Below, piece after piece: positions 1-9,177 of a DNA stretch of 64,000 nt. The position numbers and the translations under genes are program-made. Positions within the stretch are counted from its first letter, which is position 1. Every line of letters begins with the position of its first letter. The notes below the pieces were generated by a model that saw nothing but the letters and a program-made list of their open reading frames with translations, was not told the origin of the DNA and made no database searches. This stretch comes from Roseihalotalea indica (GTDB lineage: Bacteria; Bacteroidota; Bacteroidia; Cytophagales; Cyclobacteriaceae). The stretch covers positions 1-64,000 of the forward strand of contig NZ_JAINFL010000010.1 in the NCBI RefSeq assembly GCF_022458895.1, given 5' to 3'.

Positions 1-1081
1 ACGCCTGCATATGCGCTTCCTGCTGCATCAGGGTCAGGGACTGTTGTTGCAAGAGCAGCTCCTGATCTTTCTGGGCCAGAGCATACCGGTTCTCCAGCCG
101 AACTATCTCCCGAAGCTTCTCTGCATTTAACAGGCTATCCCGAAGTGCTACGTACGATTCCGCATGAGCAATTGCCTGCTGATAGTTACCAGTAGCCTGA
201 GCTACCTTCTTCAATTCCAGATAAATATCTCTAAGGTTCTGACGGGAATGCACGCGAGTGGCTTCTTGTAAAGCATATTGCAGATGTTTCTCTGCTTCAG
301 AGTACTTCTTTTGCGCGCTTAGTATACGCCCCATAACATAGTACGTTAAAGACTTTCCGTGGACATCTCCATTCTCATCCTGTAAAGAAAGGGCTTTAAG
401 ACAGTACTGCAATGCCTGATCCAGTTCACCGGTTGTCAAAGAAAGTTGCCCCAGATGAAAGTATGATTTTGCTAATCCATAGATATATCCGAGGGTGTCG
501 CTTAGATGTAGCGATTGCTCAAAGTACTCTCTGGCTACGGGGTAGTTCTCAGTTAACTGATGAATTTCACCAATATTAAGTGCCGTATGGACTTGCCTAT
601 CTGATTTCTGTAAGTGTTCAAAAGTCCGGTGCGCCTCTTCAAAATAAGCAAGTGCTTCTTCATAACTTTTTTGTTCATAATAGATCAACCCGGTATTCAT
701 CAGCACATTGGCCGTACCTAAAGAATCATTCAGTGTTTGATAGCCAACTAAAGCATCTATCAGATAGGTAAGTCCTCTTTCGTAGTTTCCCTGCGCCCAA
801 TGCGCTACTCCCAGTACCCGTTGAGCAGATGCTTTACCGGGCAAAAAGCTCAGAGAGTCTGCTAATGTAAGAGCCTCCTGCCCATAACCGACGGATTGTA
901 CCGGGTCTACAATCCAATACTCGTACCCCAACGTATTTAACAGATTGACACGCGTAGTATCATAGGCTGGGTGCTGAGCTAATTTGTGTTGCAAGCTATC
1001 CAGTACTGATTTCTTATCATCTGCAGATGCTGCAGAAAATAAATATACTGTTAATCCGAGGGCTAGTAAGATGTGTTTCAT
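1..1081 (-). CDS. TPR-repeat signalling protein, N-terminal part (truncated by window edge)
   Basis: An open frame starts at the ATG at 1079-1081 and runs off the left edge without a stop, giving about 360 residues. The start MKHILLALGLTVYLFSAASA looks like a Sec signal peptide. What follows is a chain of tetratricopeptide units with the usual A/G/Y pattern, for example LGVAHWAQGNYERGL and ALAYFEEAHRTF. The last visible residues are Gln- and Glu-rich (EELLLQQQSLTLMQQ), typical of the coiled coil between TPRs and a transmembrane segment plus C-terminal output domain. Bacteroidota proteins of this design usually end in a histidine kinase or a LuxR/HTH domain, but that part is outside the window. 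It is divergent from the DUF2267 gene. The TPR call is firm; the output domain is inference. Confidence 0.8.
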   Translation of the reverse strand, partial: MKHILLALGLTVYLFSAASADDKKSVLDSLQHKLAQHPAYDTTRVNLLNTLGYEYWIVDPVQSVGYGQEALTLADSLSFLPGKASAQRVLGVAHWAQGNYERGLTYLIDALVGYQTLNDSLGTANVLMNTGLIYYEQKSYEEALAYFEEAHRTFEHLQKSDRQVHTALNIGEIHQLTENYPVAREYFEQSLHLSDTLGYIYGLAKSYFHLGQLSLTTGELDQALQYCLKALSLQDENGDVHGKSLTYYVMGRILSAQKKYSEAEKHLQYALQEATRVHSRQNLRDIYLELKKVAQATGNYQQAIAHAESYVALRDSLLNAEKLREIVRLENRYALAQKDQELLLQQQSLTLMQQEAHMQA

Positions 1082-1298
1082 TGCTCCTTCTCAGAGGTTG
1101 CTTTAGCACGGGAGCAAGGTACAAAAATTATAAAAAAACCCCGACAATATTTCACCCATACCGGATTTAATTTTTGGCGGATTTTTGCTATCCATAGATA
1201 TCTATTTCACTGAACTTCGTTATTAATAACTGTGCAATTATAGAAAAAAGATAGTATATTGGATTACAATTTTTTCATCCACTTTAGCTATTTTTATT

Positions 1299-1772
1299 AT
1301 GAAAACATCTGAGCATAATTTTATAGCTGAGCTTGACCGAATACTTGGTAAGCTTGCTTCTGATCTAGGGGACATTCCCCCCCGCACTGCACATAAGTAT
1401 CTTAAAACTATTTTTCTGGTTATTCGCCAACGGGCTTATTTTGAAGAATCGCTCAAATTTATTGAAATACTTCCCGTTCCGGTGAAGGCTATGTTTCTTG
1501 ATGGATGGCAAATTCAGGAAATAGCGCCCCGTCCCTTCCGCAATATGGATGATTTTGCCGAAACCGTTGTACGTTCTAGCAACCGTGCCATTGCTAATCC
1601 ATTACAGGCCCGGCAATTGTTGCGCAAGGTATTTACTTTTTTTGGTCAGTTAACTTCTCAGGAACAGATGAAAGAGGGGCTTTCTTTTCTTCCGAATGAT
1701 TTTCATGCGTTGCTAATGAGCGACCCCTCACTCAAGTATCAGTATTCGGATACTTGCATCTGGTTGTCCTAA
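1299..1772 (+). CDS. DUF2267 domain-containing protein
   Basis: This 157-residue soluble protein has no signal peptide or membrane segment. It shows the DUF2267 pattern: an N-terminal helix pair around residues 8-45, then a motif resembling LP..KAMFLDGW near residues 58-70, followed by a second helical half that ends with LPNDFHALL. The duplicated helical layout (LP motif repeated near residue 130) agrees with the family. Function of DUF2267 proteins is not established; some are linked to stress regulons. The start ATG at 1299 follows an AT-rich leader with no clear Shine-Dalgarno sequence. It stands alone between divergent and convergent neighbours. Confidence 0.7.
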   Translation: MKTSEHNFIAELDRILGKLASDLGDIPPRTAHKYLKTIFLVIRQRAYFEESLKFIEILPVPVKAMFLDGWQIQEIAPRPFRNMDDFAETVVRSSNRAIANPLQARQLLRKVFTFFGQLTSQEQMKEGLSFLPNDFHALLMSDPSLKYQYSDTCIWLS

Positions 1773-1808
1773 TTCTGACAGAAAAATTGTCAACTTGCTT
1801 ACACTTAC

Positions 1809-2765
1809 CTAACCTACCTCCGCCTGCTGCGCCATGTACTGCTTAATGTTATCATATACTTTTTCCATTAGCAGTGTTCGCGATTCTATGCTAGCCCAGC
1901 CAATATGCGGAGTTAATAATAACCTCTCTCTTAATTTTACCTGAAGAAACGGATGAGAAACCGGAATGGGCTCTTGACTGAATACATCCACTGCAGCACC
2001 TCCAATCAATTCTTCATCAATAACCCTTACTAAATCTGTTTCATTTACAATTCCACCGCGCCCAGTATTAACCAGAAGTGCATGCTTCTGCATTATAGAC
2101 AATTGTGAATAGGTGAGTAAATCTTTCGTTTTATCAGTCAGAGGAGCGTGAATTGAAACGATATCTGAGGTCTTCAACAGTTCTTCTAATGACAGCTGGC
2201 GATAAACTGCATCATTGTTTTTTCCTGATGTTGAATAGTAGGTAATATTAGCGCCCAATGCTTCGGCTACTTTTGCTACCTGCCTTCCGATGTGTCCTAA
2301 CCCAATAATGCCGAATTGCCGGCCTTCTAATTGCCAAAAACTATAACCTAAATGCGTAAATAGGTTCTGCTTGCTGTACTCCCCGGATTTTACGTAGTGA
2401 TCATAGTAGCTGGTTCGGTGCAAGAGGTGCAACACTAATCCTATAGTCACCTGAGCCACACTGAAAGTAGAATAGTTTTCCACATTTTTTACCACGATTC
2501 CCTTTTCGCGAGCAGCTTCCAGGTCTACATTGTTGGTACCAGTAGCTGCAACACAAATCAGTTTAAGGGATGATGATTTTATCGTGTCTGCATCAATGGG
2601 TACTTTATTGGTTATTACAATATCCTGATCCTGTATGCGCTCCCTAACTTTCTGCGGGCTGGTTTGAGGATAGGAGGTATACGATCCGAATTCTTGAAAT
2701 CGCTCCAAATTTGGAACGTTTCCAACGGTATCAGTATCTAAAAAAACAACACGATAGGTTGACAT
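1809..2765 (-). CDS. D-2-hydroxyacid dehydrogenase (NAD-binding)
   Basis: A 318-residue member of the D-isomer-specific 2-hydroxyacid dehydrogenase family, which interconverts 2-oxoacids and D-2-hydroxyacids (glycerate, glyoxylate or hydroxypyruvate types). The Rossmann fingerprint GLGHIG sits at residues 155-160. The catalytic triad Arg236 (NTGRGG), Glu265 (SQEP) and His287 (TPHIGW) is present. The frame extends upstream to 2834, but the leading 23 residues do not resemble the family, while the ATG at 2765 gives the standard start MSTYRVVFLD. It is divergent from the CheB/CheR kinase gene with about 110 bases between start codons. The exact substrate cannot be told from sequence; it most resembles glycerate/hydroxypyruvate reductase-type proteins. 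Confidence 0.85.
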   Translation of the reverse strand: MSTYRVVFLDTDTVGNVPNLERFQEFGSYTSYPQTSPQKVRERIQDQDIVITNKVPIDADTIKSSSLKLICVAATGTNNVDLEAAREKGIVVKNVENYSTFSVAQVTIGLVLHLLHRTSYYDHYVKSGEYSKQNLFTHLGYSFWQLEGRQFGIIGLGHIGRQVAKVAEALGANITYYSTSGKNNDAVYRQLSLEELLKTSDIVSIHAPLTDKTKDLLTYSQLSIMQKHALLVNTGRGGIVNETDLVRVIDEELIGGAAVDVFSQEPIPVSHPFLQVKLRERLLLTPHIGWASIESRTLLMEKVYDNIKQYMAQQAEVG

Positions 2766-2874
2766 GCGGTGATTTTTTTTTGCTTCGGTTTTTGTACCGT
2801 TTTGTGCAACGCTAAGTATCATAAATATTAACAAAATTCAAAACATTATATTAGTTTTGGGGAAACGAGTAGTG

Positions 2875-5800
2875 ATGAGCGAAAGAAAAGATTTTTTTAT
2901 AGTTGGCATCGGCGCTTCGGCAGGTGGATTGGAGGCTCTTCAGGAATTTTTTTCTAAACTACCAGACTCAAACCCCGCCGCCTTCGTAGTTATTCAACAC
3001 CTCTCTCCAGATTTTAAAAGCATGATGGATGAACTGCTGGCTAAGCACACCCGCATGCCTATAAAAAAGGTAACTCGCACCGTTAAAATAAAGCCCAACC
3101 ATGTGTATCTGATGAGCCCCCGAAAAAACCTGGAACTGGTGGGGGACTCGTTAGTTCTTAGAGAAAAAATAAGAACTCAGAAACCGAACTTACCCATTGA
3201 TCAGTTTTTTGATTCATTAGGTAAGCATTGGGGTATTAATTCCGTAGGAATCATCCTTTCAGGCACAGGTACAGACGGAAGCCGAGGCATCAAAACTATT
3301 AAAGAACAGGGTGGGATTATTATGGTGCAGCACCCTGATTCTGCCAAATTTGATGGCATGCCCAATGCCACCATGTTAACCGGATTAGCCGATTTTGTGC
3401 TTAGACTGCCCAAAATGGCCGAAGAGGTAGACAGAATTATCCATCACTCGCCGCAGATTTCAGATGAAACCGGAAAGTTACCGACTACCGAGCAAGATTT
3501 TATTGGTGAGATCTTAGAGTTGGTTACTAAGGAGACTCGCATCAATTTTAACTTATATAAAGAAGCAACCATTCTTCGGCGTATGCAGAAGCGTATGCAT
3601 ATCACGAATGTAAATACGCTTAAAGGATACCATCATATTCTGGCTTCAAACCCCGAAGAAGTTAAGCAACTGAGCAATGAATTCCTGATTGGGGTGTCCA
3701 GTTTTTTTCGGGACGGGCACCCGTGGAAAGTCTTTACTAATGATGTATTACCCGTCATTATTGATCAGAAAGAAGAAGGAGATACAATTCGGGTATGGAT
3801 TGCCGGCTGTGCCAGTGGCGAAGAGGCTTATACCATCGGTATGCTGATTGATGATTATATTTCTAAACAACATCTACCTTTTTCTTATAAAATATTTAGC
3901 TCTGATATTGATAAAAGATCTATTTATACTGCAAGTATGGGTATTTACCCAAGCAGTATTGCGGAGGCTGTTCCACCTGATTTAATTACCTCCTATTTCG
4001 ATAAAGTCGGGAATAACTATAAAGTAAAGAAGTCTTTTCGCGACCACTTCGTCTTCGCTTCTCAGAATATCATCTCAGATCCGCCATTCATTAAAATGGA
4101 TGTGGTCTCCTGCCGGAACGTATTGATATACCTTAATTCCGAAGTTCAGCAGAAAGTGATCTCGAATTTTCACTTTTCACTCAACAAAACCGGCTTTCTT
4201 ATTTTAGGTAAAAGTGAAAATATTGGGAATATGGCGGTATTCTTCTCCCCCATTGGTGAGAAGACCAATATTTATCAGAACCGCATCGCTTTTAACCGTA
4301 AACTTCATCACACTTACCTGCCCAAAACGTCGTTTCGTACTGATCTACAACAACAAAAGAATGCTACTGAAACGCCTCTTCTCAGTCCTTCTTATCTTAA
4401 TAATCTCATTACCAAAGCGTATGAGGAGGATGGAGTATGGGTAAATTCACATTTCCAGATAATGCACGTTAAGGGAAACCTTGATCGGTACTTCCATTTT
4501 CCCAAAAACAATTTAAGTATGCATCTGGAGGATGTGCTGGGAAAAGATGAATACCTACTTATGAAAAGCGGTATTCTGGAAGCCCTACGCGTAAAAAAAG
4601 CTGTTTATTACGATAAAGCGCTTTTCAAAAAAGAAAAGACTAGAAGGTTAGTTGATTTAAGGTTTAAAGCCATTGAAGTGGAGGCTCTTCAACAAAAAAT
4701 TGTTTATATAGAATTTAGAAATGACCGCAAACCAGAGCCATCACACCAAACGGTAGTTACTAAACTTAATGAACAAGAAGATCAGCGGCTAACCCGCCTG
4801 GTACAGGAGTTAGAAGAGAAGCAACGTATTATCCAACTCCTGCGAGAAGAGCTTGACAGCCATAACGAAGAACTGCAAACCAGCACTGAAGAACTGCTAG
4901 CTTCTAATGAAGAGTTGCAAAGCTCTAATGAAGAACTACAGTCTGTTAATGAGGAGATTTATTCTGTTAACTCTGAGCTACAGGAAAAAATTAGCGAAAT
5001 CACGCAGATTAACAATGATATTATCAACCTGCTTAATAGTACTGAGATTGCTACGATCTTTATTGATCAGGATTACCTCATACGAAAATTAACTCCTAAA
5101 ATTTCTGAGATCATTAATATCAGCGAACGTGATATTGGTCGTTCTATTGATCATTTCACTACCAAGCTGAAAAATGTCTCACTGATGTCCATAACCCATT
5201 CCGTTATGGAAACGGAGCAGCCCTTAGAACGAGAAGTGTCGCTTCAATCGGAAGAGAAGTGTTACCTTATGCGAGTCCTGCCCTATCGGAAAGCCGACGG
5301 CACTATGAATGGACTGGTTATTACATTCGTAGACATTTCAGAAATTAAAGACGCGCAGATTGAAATAAAGAATGCCCGTCTATTTGCTGAGAATATTGTC
5401 AATACGTTTACCGACCCGCTTATTGTTTTAAATGCTGAACTAAAAGTAATTTCGGCTAATCCAGCGTTTCATACCACATTTAAAGCAATTCCTGAACATA
5501 TTAGTGACCAGCTTATTTATGATTTAGGCAACGGTTATTGGAATCTGCCCGCCCTTCACCATTTACTGGAAGACATTATTCCGGAGAAATCACTGGTTAC
5601 CGGCTATCAGATTGAGCATGATTTTCCCGATATCGGCCACCGTATTATGCTCTTTAATGCTATTACTATCTCGCAGACAGGGAACATTCCTGACCTTGTT
5701 CTGCTAGCCATTCGTGACATCACTGAAGAAGAAATCCGTCGTAAGCAGCTTATTGAAACCGCAGAACGACTAAACATTGTAATCCAAACGTCAAACATAG

Positions 5801-7602
5801 GAACCTGGGAATACAATACTCGGACTCAGGAAGTATCAGCAGACAAACGCTTACGTGAACTTTTTGATTTGCCGCCGAAGAGGCAACTTACTTTTAAAGA
5901 CATAGCCAGCAAAATTCATCCTGAAGACTACCAACGGGTCTACAAATCGCTTAGCTCATCAATTGAGCAAAACAAAACTTACTCCACAGAATTTCGGATT
6001 GTTAAAAAAAATGAAGAAATCCGTTACGTGACCGGCCATGGCAATATGCTATTGAATGACGAAGGTGAGCCATTCAAAATGATAGGCATTAACGTTGACG
6101 TAACCGAGCGTAAACGAGCTGAAGAAAACAGTGCTCATTACGGTAGACTACTGGAGGAGTCATACAATGAGATTTACATCTTTAATGCTAAAACGCTTCA
6201 CTTTATCAATGTAAATAGTGGCGCCCTGAAGAATCTCGGATATACCATGGATGAAGTGCTCACCCTCACCCCCCTGGATCTTAAGCCCGAGTACACCCAG
6301 GAAAAATTTACCAAACTGCTAGAACCACTCCGGCTTGGTAAAGAAAAAACGATTGCCTTTAATACGGTCCACCGCAGAAAAAACGGGAGTCTTTATAATG
6401 TATTTGTTACCCTGCAACTCTCTACCTTTCAAGATAAGCTAGTATTTATCGCCATTGTTCAGGATACCACTGCGCAAACTATAGCGCAGCAAGAGCTCCG
6501 GCAAAACCAGGAAAGATGGGCATTTGCTATTAGTGGCACTTCGGATGGTATATGGGATTGGCCCGACATGAATCAGGAAAAAATATGGTGGTCGCCCCGC
6601 CTGTATCAACTACTTGGATTAGAGGATAATGAGATAGAAGCCTCTTTGGAAAATTATCAGTCGTTGATTCATCCTAAAGATAAAGAAATACGCCGTAGAG
6701 CATTTATGGCCCATATCCGCAATGATAAGCCATTTGATGTAGTGATCCGATTGTATCATAAAACCAAAGGTTACCGTTGGTTCAGAAGTCGAGGGCAGGT
6801 TATCCGGGACAAAGAAGGAAACCCACTGCGCATGGCTGGGCTTGTCTCTGACATCCATAATCAGAAACTATCCGAGAATAAGCTAAAGCGAACGAATCGC
6901 GATTTGCGAATTGCCAATGAATATCTGGATAATTTTGTTTTTACCGCCGCCCATGACCTGCGCGCTCCCGTGGCTAACCTGAAATCTTTAGCCGGACTTT
7001 TACAAACCCAGGAGGGGCAGGATAACCGGGTTGTAGAAAAAATAGATCTTTCTATCGATCGGCTGGAGAAAACGCTTCGCGGCCTGATTAAAATACTGGA
7101 TATTCAACAAACCGACCGCAAGGAATATTCGCAGGTTAGTTTCAAAAAAGTGCTGCAAAAAGTGATGAAGGATTTAGATCAAATGATCAAGGAAACTCAA
7201 GCAACCATTACTTACGATTTTCAGATTAAAACAATCCAATATGTTGAACCTTATGTAGTAAGTATTTTCAGAAATCTGATTTCTAATGCGCTAAAATTTC
7301 ATTTTGAGGGACGTCCGCCTGAAATTCATATTCAGTCTATCGAAGAAAAAAGCTATGTTTGCCTTACCGTACGTGATAATGGGGTGGGCATGAACCTGGA
7401 ACGTTTTCGCAAAAAACTTTTTAAGGCTTTCGAGCGACTTAGTAAATCAGGTAACGGACTGGGAATCGGGTTGCATATTGTCAAAACGATTGTTGAGAAA
7501 AATGAAGGATTTATCGAGGTTCAAAGCGAGGTAAATCAAGGAACTACTTTTTTGGTTTATTTAAAACCCTACTCCAATGAAGAAGAGAATATTGCTCATT
7601 GA
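2875..7602 (+). CDS. CheB-CheR-PAS-histidine kinase fusion protein
   Basis: A 1575-residue cytoplasmic signalling protein. Domain order: CheB methylesterase (about 8-185, Ser15 in GASAGG, His42, and an Asp in GTGTDG); CheR methyltransferase N-terminal helices (about 205-260) and SAM domain (about 275-465, with CASGEE and SCRNVLIYLN); a strongly heptad coiled coil (about 615-695, repeated NEELQ units); several PAS domains; HisKA with phospho-acceptor His1360 (AAHDLRAP); and HATPase_c with NLISNALKFH, DNGVGM and GLGIGL. The frame can open at TTG 2857, but ATG 2875 matches the family start. It contains no membrane segment. A TAnnTTTG-like box lies at 2852-2859. Its 3' end overlaps the response regulator by 26 bases, so the two are almost certainly co-translated partners. 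Confidence 0.93.
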   Translation: MSERKDFFIVGIGASAGGLEALQEFFSKLPDSNPAAFVVIQHLSPDFKSMMDELLAKHTRMPIKKVTRTVKIKPNHVYLMSPRKNLELVGDSLVLREKIRTQKPNLPIDQFFDSLGKHWGINSVGIILSGTGTDGSRGIKTIKEQGGIIMVQHPDSAKFDGMPNATMLTGLADFVLRLPKMAEEVDRIIHHSPQISDETGKLPTTEQDFIGEILELVTKETRINFNLYKEATILRRMQKRMHITNVNTLKGYHHILASNPEEVKQLSNEFLIGVSSFFRDGHPWKVFTNDVLPVIIDQKEEGDTIRVWIAGCASGEEAYTIGMLIDDYISKQHLPFSYKIFSSDIDKRSIYTASMGIYPSSIAEAVPPDLITSYFDKVGNNYKVKKSFRDHFVFASQNIISDPPFIKMDVVSCRNVLIYLNSEVQQKVISNFHFSLNKTGFLILGKSENIGNMAVFFSPIGEKTNIYQNRIAFNRKLHHTYLPKTSFRTDLQQQKNATETPLLSPSYLNNLITKAYEEDGVWVNSHFQIMHVKGNLDRYFHFPKNNLSMHLEDVLGKDEYLLMKSGILEALRVKKAVYYDKALFKKEKTRRLVDLRFKAIEVEALQQKIVYIEFRNDRKPEPSHQTVVTKLNEQEDQRLTRLVQELEEKQRIIQLLREELDSHNEELQTSTEELLASNEELQSSNEELQSVNEEIYSVNSELQEKISEITQINNDIINLLNSTEIATIFIDQDYLIRKLTPKISEIINISERDIGRSIDHFTTKLKNVSLMSITHSVMETEQPLEREVSLQSEEKCYLMRVLPYRKADGTMNGLVITFVDISEIKDAQIEIKNARLFAENIVNTFTDPLIVLNAELKVISANPAFHTTFKAIPEHISDQLIYDLGNGYWNLPALHHLLEDIIPEKSLVTGYQIEHDFPDIGHRIMLFNAITISQTGNIPDLVLLAIRDITEEEIRRKQLIETAERLNIVIQTSNIGTWEYNTRTQEVSADKRLRELFDLPPKRQLTFKDIASKIHPEDYQRVYKSLSSSIEQNKTYSTEFRIVKKNEEIRYVTGHGNMLLNDEGEPFKMIGINVDVTERKRAEENSAHYGRLLEESYNEIYIFNAKTLHFINVNSGALKNLGYTMDEVLTLTPLDLKPEYTQEKFTKLLEPLRLGKEKTIAFNTVHRRKNGSLYNVFVTLQLSTFQDKLVFIAIVQDTTAQTIAQQELRQNQERWAFAISGTSDGIWDWPDMNQEKIWWSPRLYQLLGLEDNEIEASLENYQSLIHPKDKEIRRRAFMAHIRNDKPFDVVIRLYHKTKGYRWFRSRGQVIRDKEGNPLRMAGLVSDIHNQKLSENKLKRTNRDLRIANEYLDNFVFTAAHDLRAPVANLKSLAGLLQTQEGQDNRVVEKIDLSIDRLEKTLRGLIKILDIQQTDRKEYSQVSFKKVLQKVMKDLDQMIKETQATITYDFQIKTIQYVEPYVVSIFRNLISNALKFHFEGRPPEIHIQSIEEKSYVCLTVRDNGVGMNLERFRKKLFKAFERLSKSGNGLGIGLHIVKTIVEKNEGFIEVQSEVNQGTTFLVYLKPYSNEEENIAH

Positions 7603-7969
7603 TGACGATGAAATTAACAATTTTATCGCGGAAGAATGGCTAAAAAGCCATGTAGATACCGCCGAGTTGTTTACTTACTCCAATGTGGAAGATGCATTGG
7701 TATACTTACGCTCCTGCATTGATGAGGAATATCCTGATCTGATCATGTGTGATCTGAAAATGCCCATGTACGATGGGTTTGAATTTATTGAGTTATATGA
7801 AAATGAATTTTACCCCGAACACCCCAATACTAAATTGGTGGTGTTAAGCTCTTCTCTTCGAAAGCAGGATATTGCCAAGTCCAAAGCTTACAAATCGGTC
7901 AGCGACTTTGTAGCCAAACACTCAGTGCAGGAGAACTTCCGGTTTATCTTTGAACGATACCTGCAATAA
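7577..7969 (+). CDS. Single-domain response regulator
   Basis: A 130-residue stand-alone receiver domain with no output domain. The acidic pocket (IDDDE, residues 9-12), phospho-acceptor Asp59 (IMCDLKMP), the Ser at about 91 (VVLSSS) and Lys114 (FVAKH) are all present, so phosphorylation should be functional. It starts 26 bases before the end of the CheB-CheR-kinase gene in a different frame, implying translational coupling and a cognate pair. In Bacteroidota such single receivers often act as phosphorelay intermediates or by protein-protein contact. The target is unknown. Confidence 0.92.
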   Translation: MKKRILLIDDDEINNFIAEEWLKSHVDTAELFTYSNVEDALVYLRSCIDEEYPDLIMCDLKMPMYDGFEFIELYENEFYPEHPNTKLVVLSSSLRKQDIAKSKAYKSVSDFVAKHSVQENFRFIFERYLQ

Positions 7970-8042
7970 TGGCTATTAAACCTATTTCTGTGGAAAAATG
8001 AATTTATCCTGAGCGTTCCCCCCTTCCGATTTTCCTATAAAC

Positions 8043-8091
8043 GAATAATGAGTAATAAGAACTCCAATCATTGCTTCATTACTCATTATTC
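8043..8091. repeat. Perfect 14-bp inverted repeat in convergent intergenic spacer
   Basis: Arms GAATAATGAGTAAT (8043-8056) and ATTACTCATTATTC (8078-8091) are exact reverse complements with a 21-base loop. The element sits between the convergent ends of the response regulator and the DUF6807 gene, so it could serve as a bidirectional transcription stop, although there is no strong U-tract. Its words (ATTACTCATT, CATTCATCAT) recur in the spacers at 23395-23425 and 24262-24377, which suggests a dispersed intergenic repeat rather than a simple terminator. Confidence 0.6.
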
Positions 8092-8102
8092 ATCATAAAG
8101 AG

Positions 8103-9167
8103 TTAGCTCGCATCGGTAAAATCAGCGTAGAGCGAGTGTATTTGTTCTTTGCTTAACTCCTCGTCGGCACCGTAAACCACAATCCGGTAACGGAGTGTCA
8201 CGGATTCCTGGGGTTGCAAGGTAAAATTTAACTGTTTTTTCCCATCTGAAAAAACCTCCTGCCCCAGCGGATTAGCCGAGAACAGCCCATACCCTCTAGC
8301 ATGCCAGTATGTAGGGTATCCCACATTTTCGGGATGGTCCATGATCACAATAGAGATCTGTTCGTCTCCTATCGAGCTTTTCAAATTAACCCATTCAGCC
8401 TGAGTACCCCAAACGTCATTGCCGGTAATACCTTCGCTACTAATATACTCACCGTTCACTCCATCATTATCAAGTTTTGCAACATCAGAGGGGTTGCCGC
8501 TGGCATCAGTAAAAATTTCTGGCTTATCAGAAGGCAACTCTAAAGCACGCGTCACCCGGATAGCAATCATACCTTCTTTATTGTCATGAAAAACAACTTT
8601 TTGCTCCTCTGCTTTCAAAGTAGTGATCCGATCAATGATGTAAGCGTTATCTTGTTTAGAGAAATAAAATGTAGTGGTCTCATCAAGCAGCTTTTCCTGA
8701 TCTGGGGTCATCCAGTCGGCGCCTACTTTGAGCATCCCTTGCTTATCACCGCTCTGGGTTTCCAGCACCTCTCGGTGGCGAATGGTGCCGTAGCCTTCTC
8801 GCTTTTCTTCAGGAATGGCCTCCGAATTGTTCCAGAAATCCAGCCCATTCACATCTCCATAGTTAAGCCACAACCCAACATGATGCGGGTGATCAACTCG
8901 CTCCCCGGCTACTTCCGTAAGAGGATAGCCTCGAGTAACAACCGTTCCATTGGGCGTCTTCAATGGATACAGCACTGGTTTTTTTATTGTATTCGGATAG
9001 GTGTAAGAGGTAAATAGTTGCCCATCAATGGTTACTGATACGGATTTCTCTTGGGGATGCTCGTCAATTTCTACTTGCGCAAAAAGCAAGTTGGTTTGAA
9101 CCAGTACCAGAGCAAACCCCAAAAGCCTGCACCAGGCAGGCTTGGGTAGTTGATTGAATACTAACAT
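8103..9167 (-). CDS. DUF6807 (PmoA-like) exported protein
   Basis: A 354-residue protein with a Sec signal peptide (hydrophobic residues about 14-30, then FAQ). The family hallmark HPHHVGLWLNYGDVNGLDFW, a His-rich motif, is clear at about residue 95. Annotation pipelines call this family PmoA or DUF6807. No methane oxidation is implied; members usually occur in sugar catabolic clusters next to Gfo/Idh/MocA oxidoreductases and DUF1080 proteins, as here. The mature protein appears to be beta-rich and periplasmic. It is the last gene of the minus-strand locus, 10 bases after the oxidoreductase stop. Enzymatic activity is not known. Confidence 0.82.
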   Translation of the reverse strand: MLVFNQLPKPAWCRLLGFALVLVQTNLLFAQVEIDEHPQEKSVSVTIDGQLFTSYTYPNTIKKPVLYPLKTPNGTVVTRGYPLTEVAGERVDHPHHVGLWLNYGDVNGLDFWNNSEAIPEEKREGYGTIRHREVLETQSGDKQGMLKVGADWMTPDQEKLLDETTTFYFSKQDNAYIIDRITTLKAEEQKVVFHDNKEGMIAIRVTRALELPSDKPEIFTDASGNPSDVAKLDNDGVNGEYISSEGITGNDVWGTQAEWVNLKSSIGDEQISIVIMDHPENVGYPTYWHARGYGLFSANPLGQEVFSDGKKQLNFTLQPQESVTLRYRIVVYGADEELSKEQIHSLYADFTDAS

Positions 9168-9177
9168 AGTTACCGAT

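Noticed and set aside
8103..9167. Methane monooxygenase subunit, from the PmoA label
   Set aside because: The protein is a soluble exported DUF6807 member in a sugar locus; no membrane helices or metal-site features of particulate methane monooxygenase.
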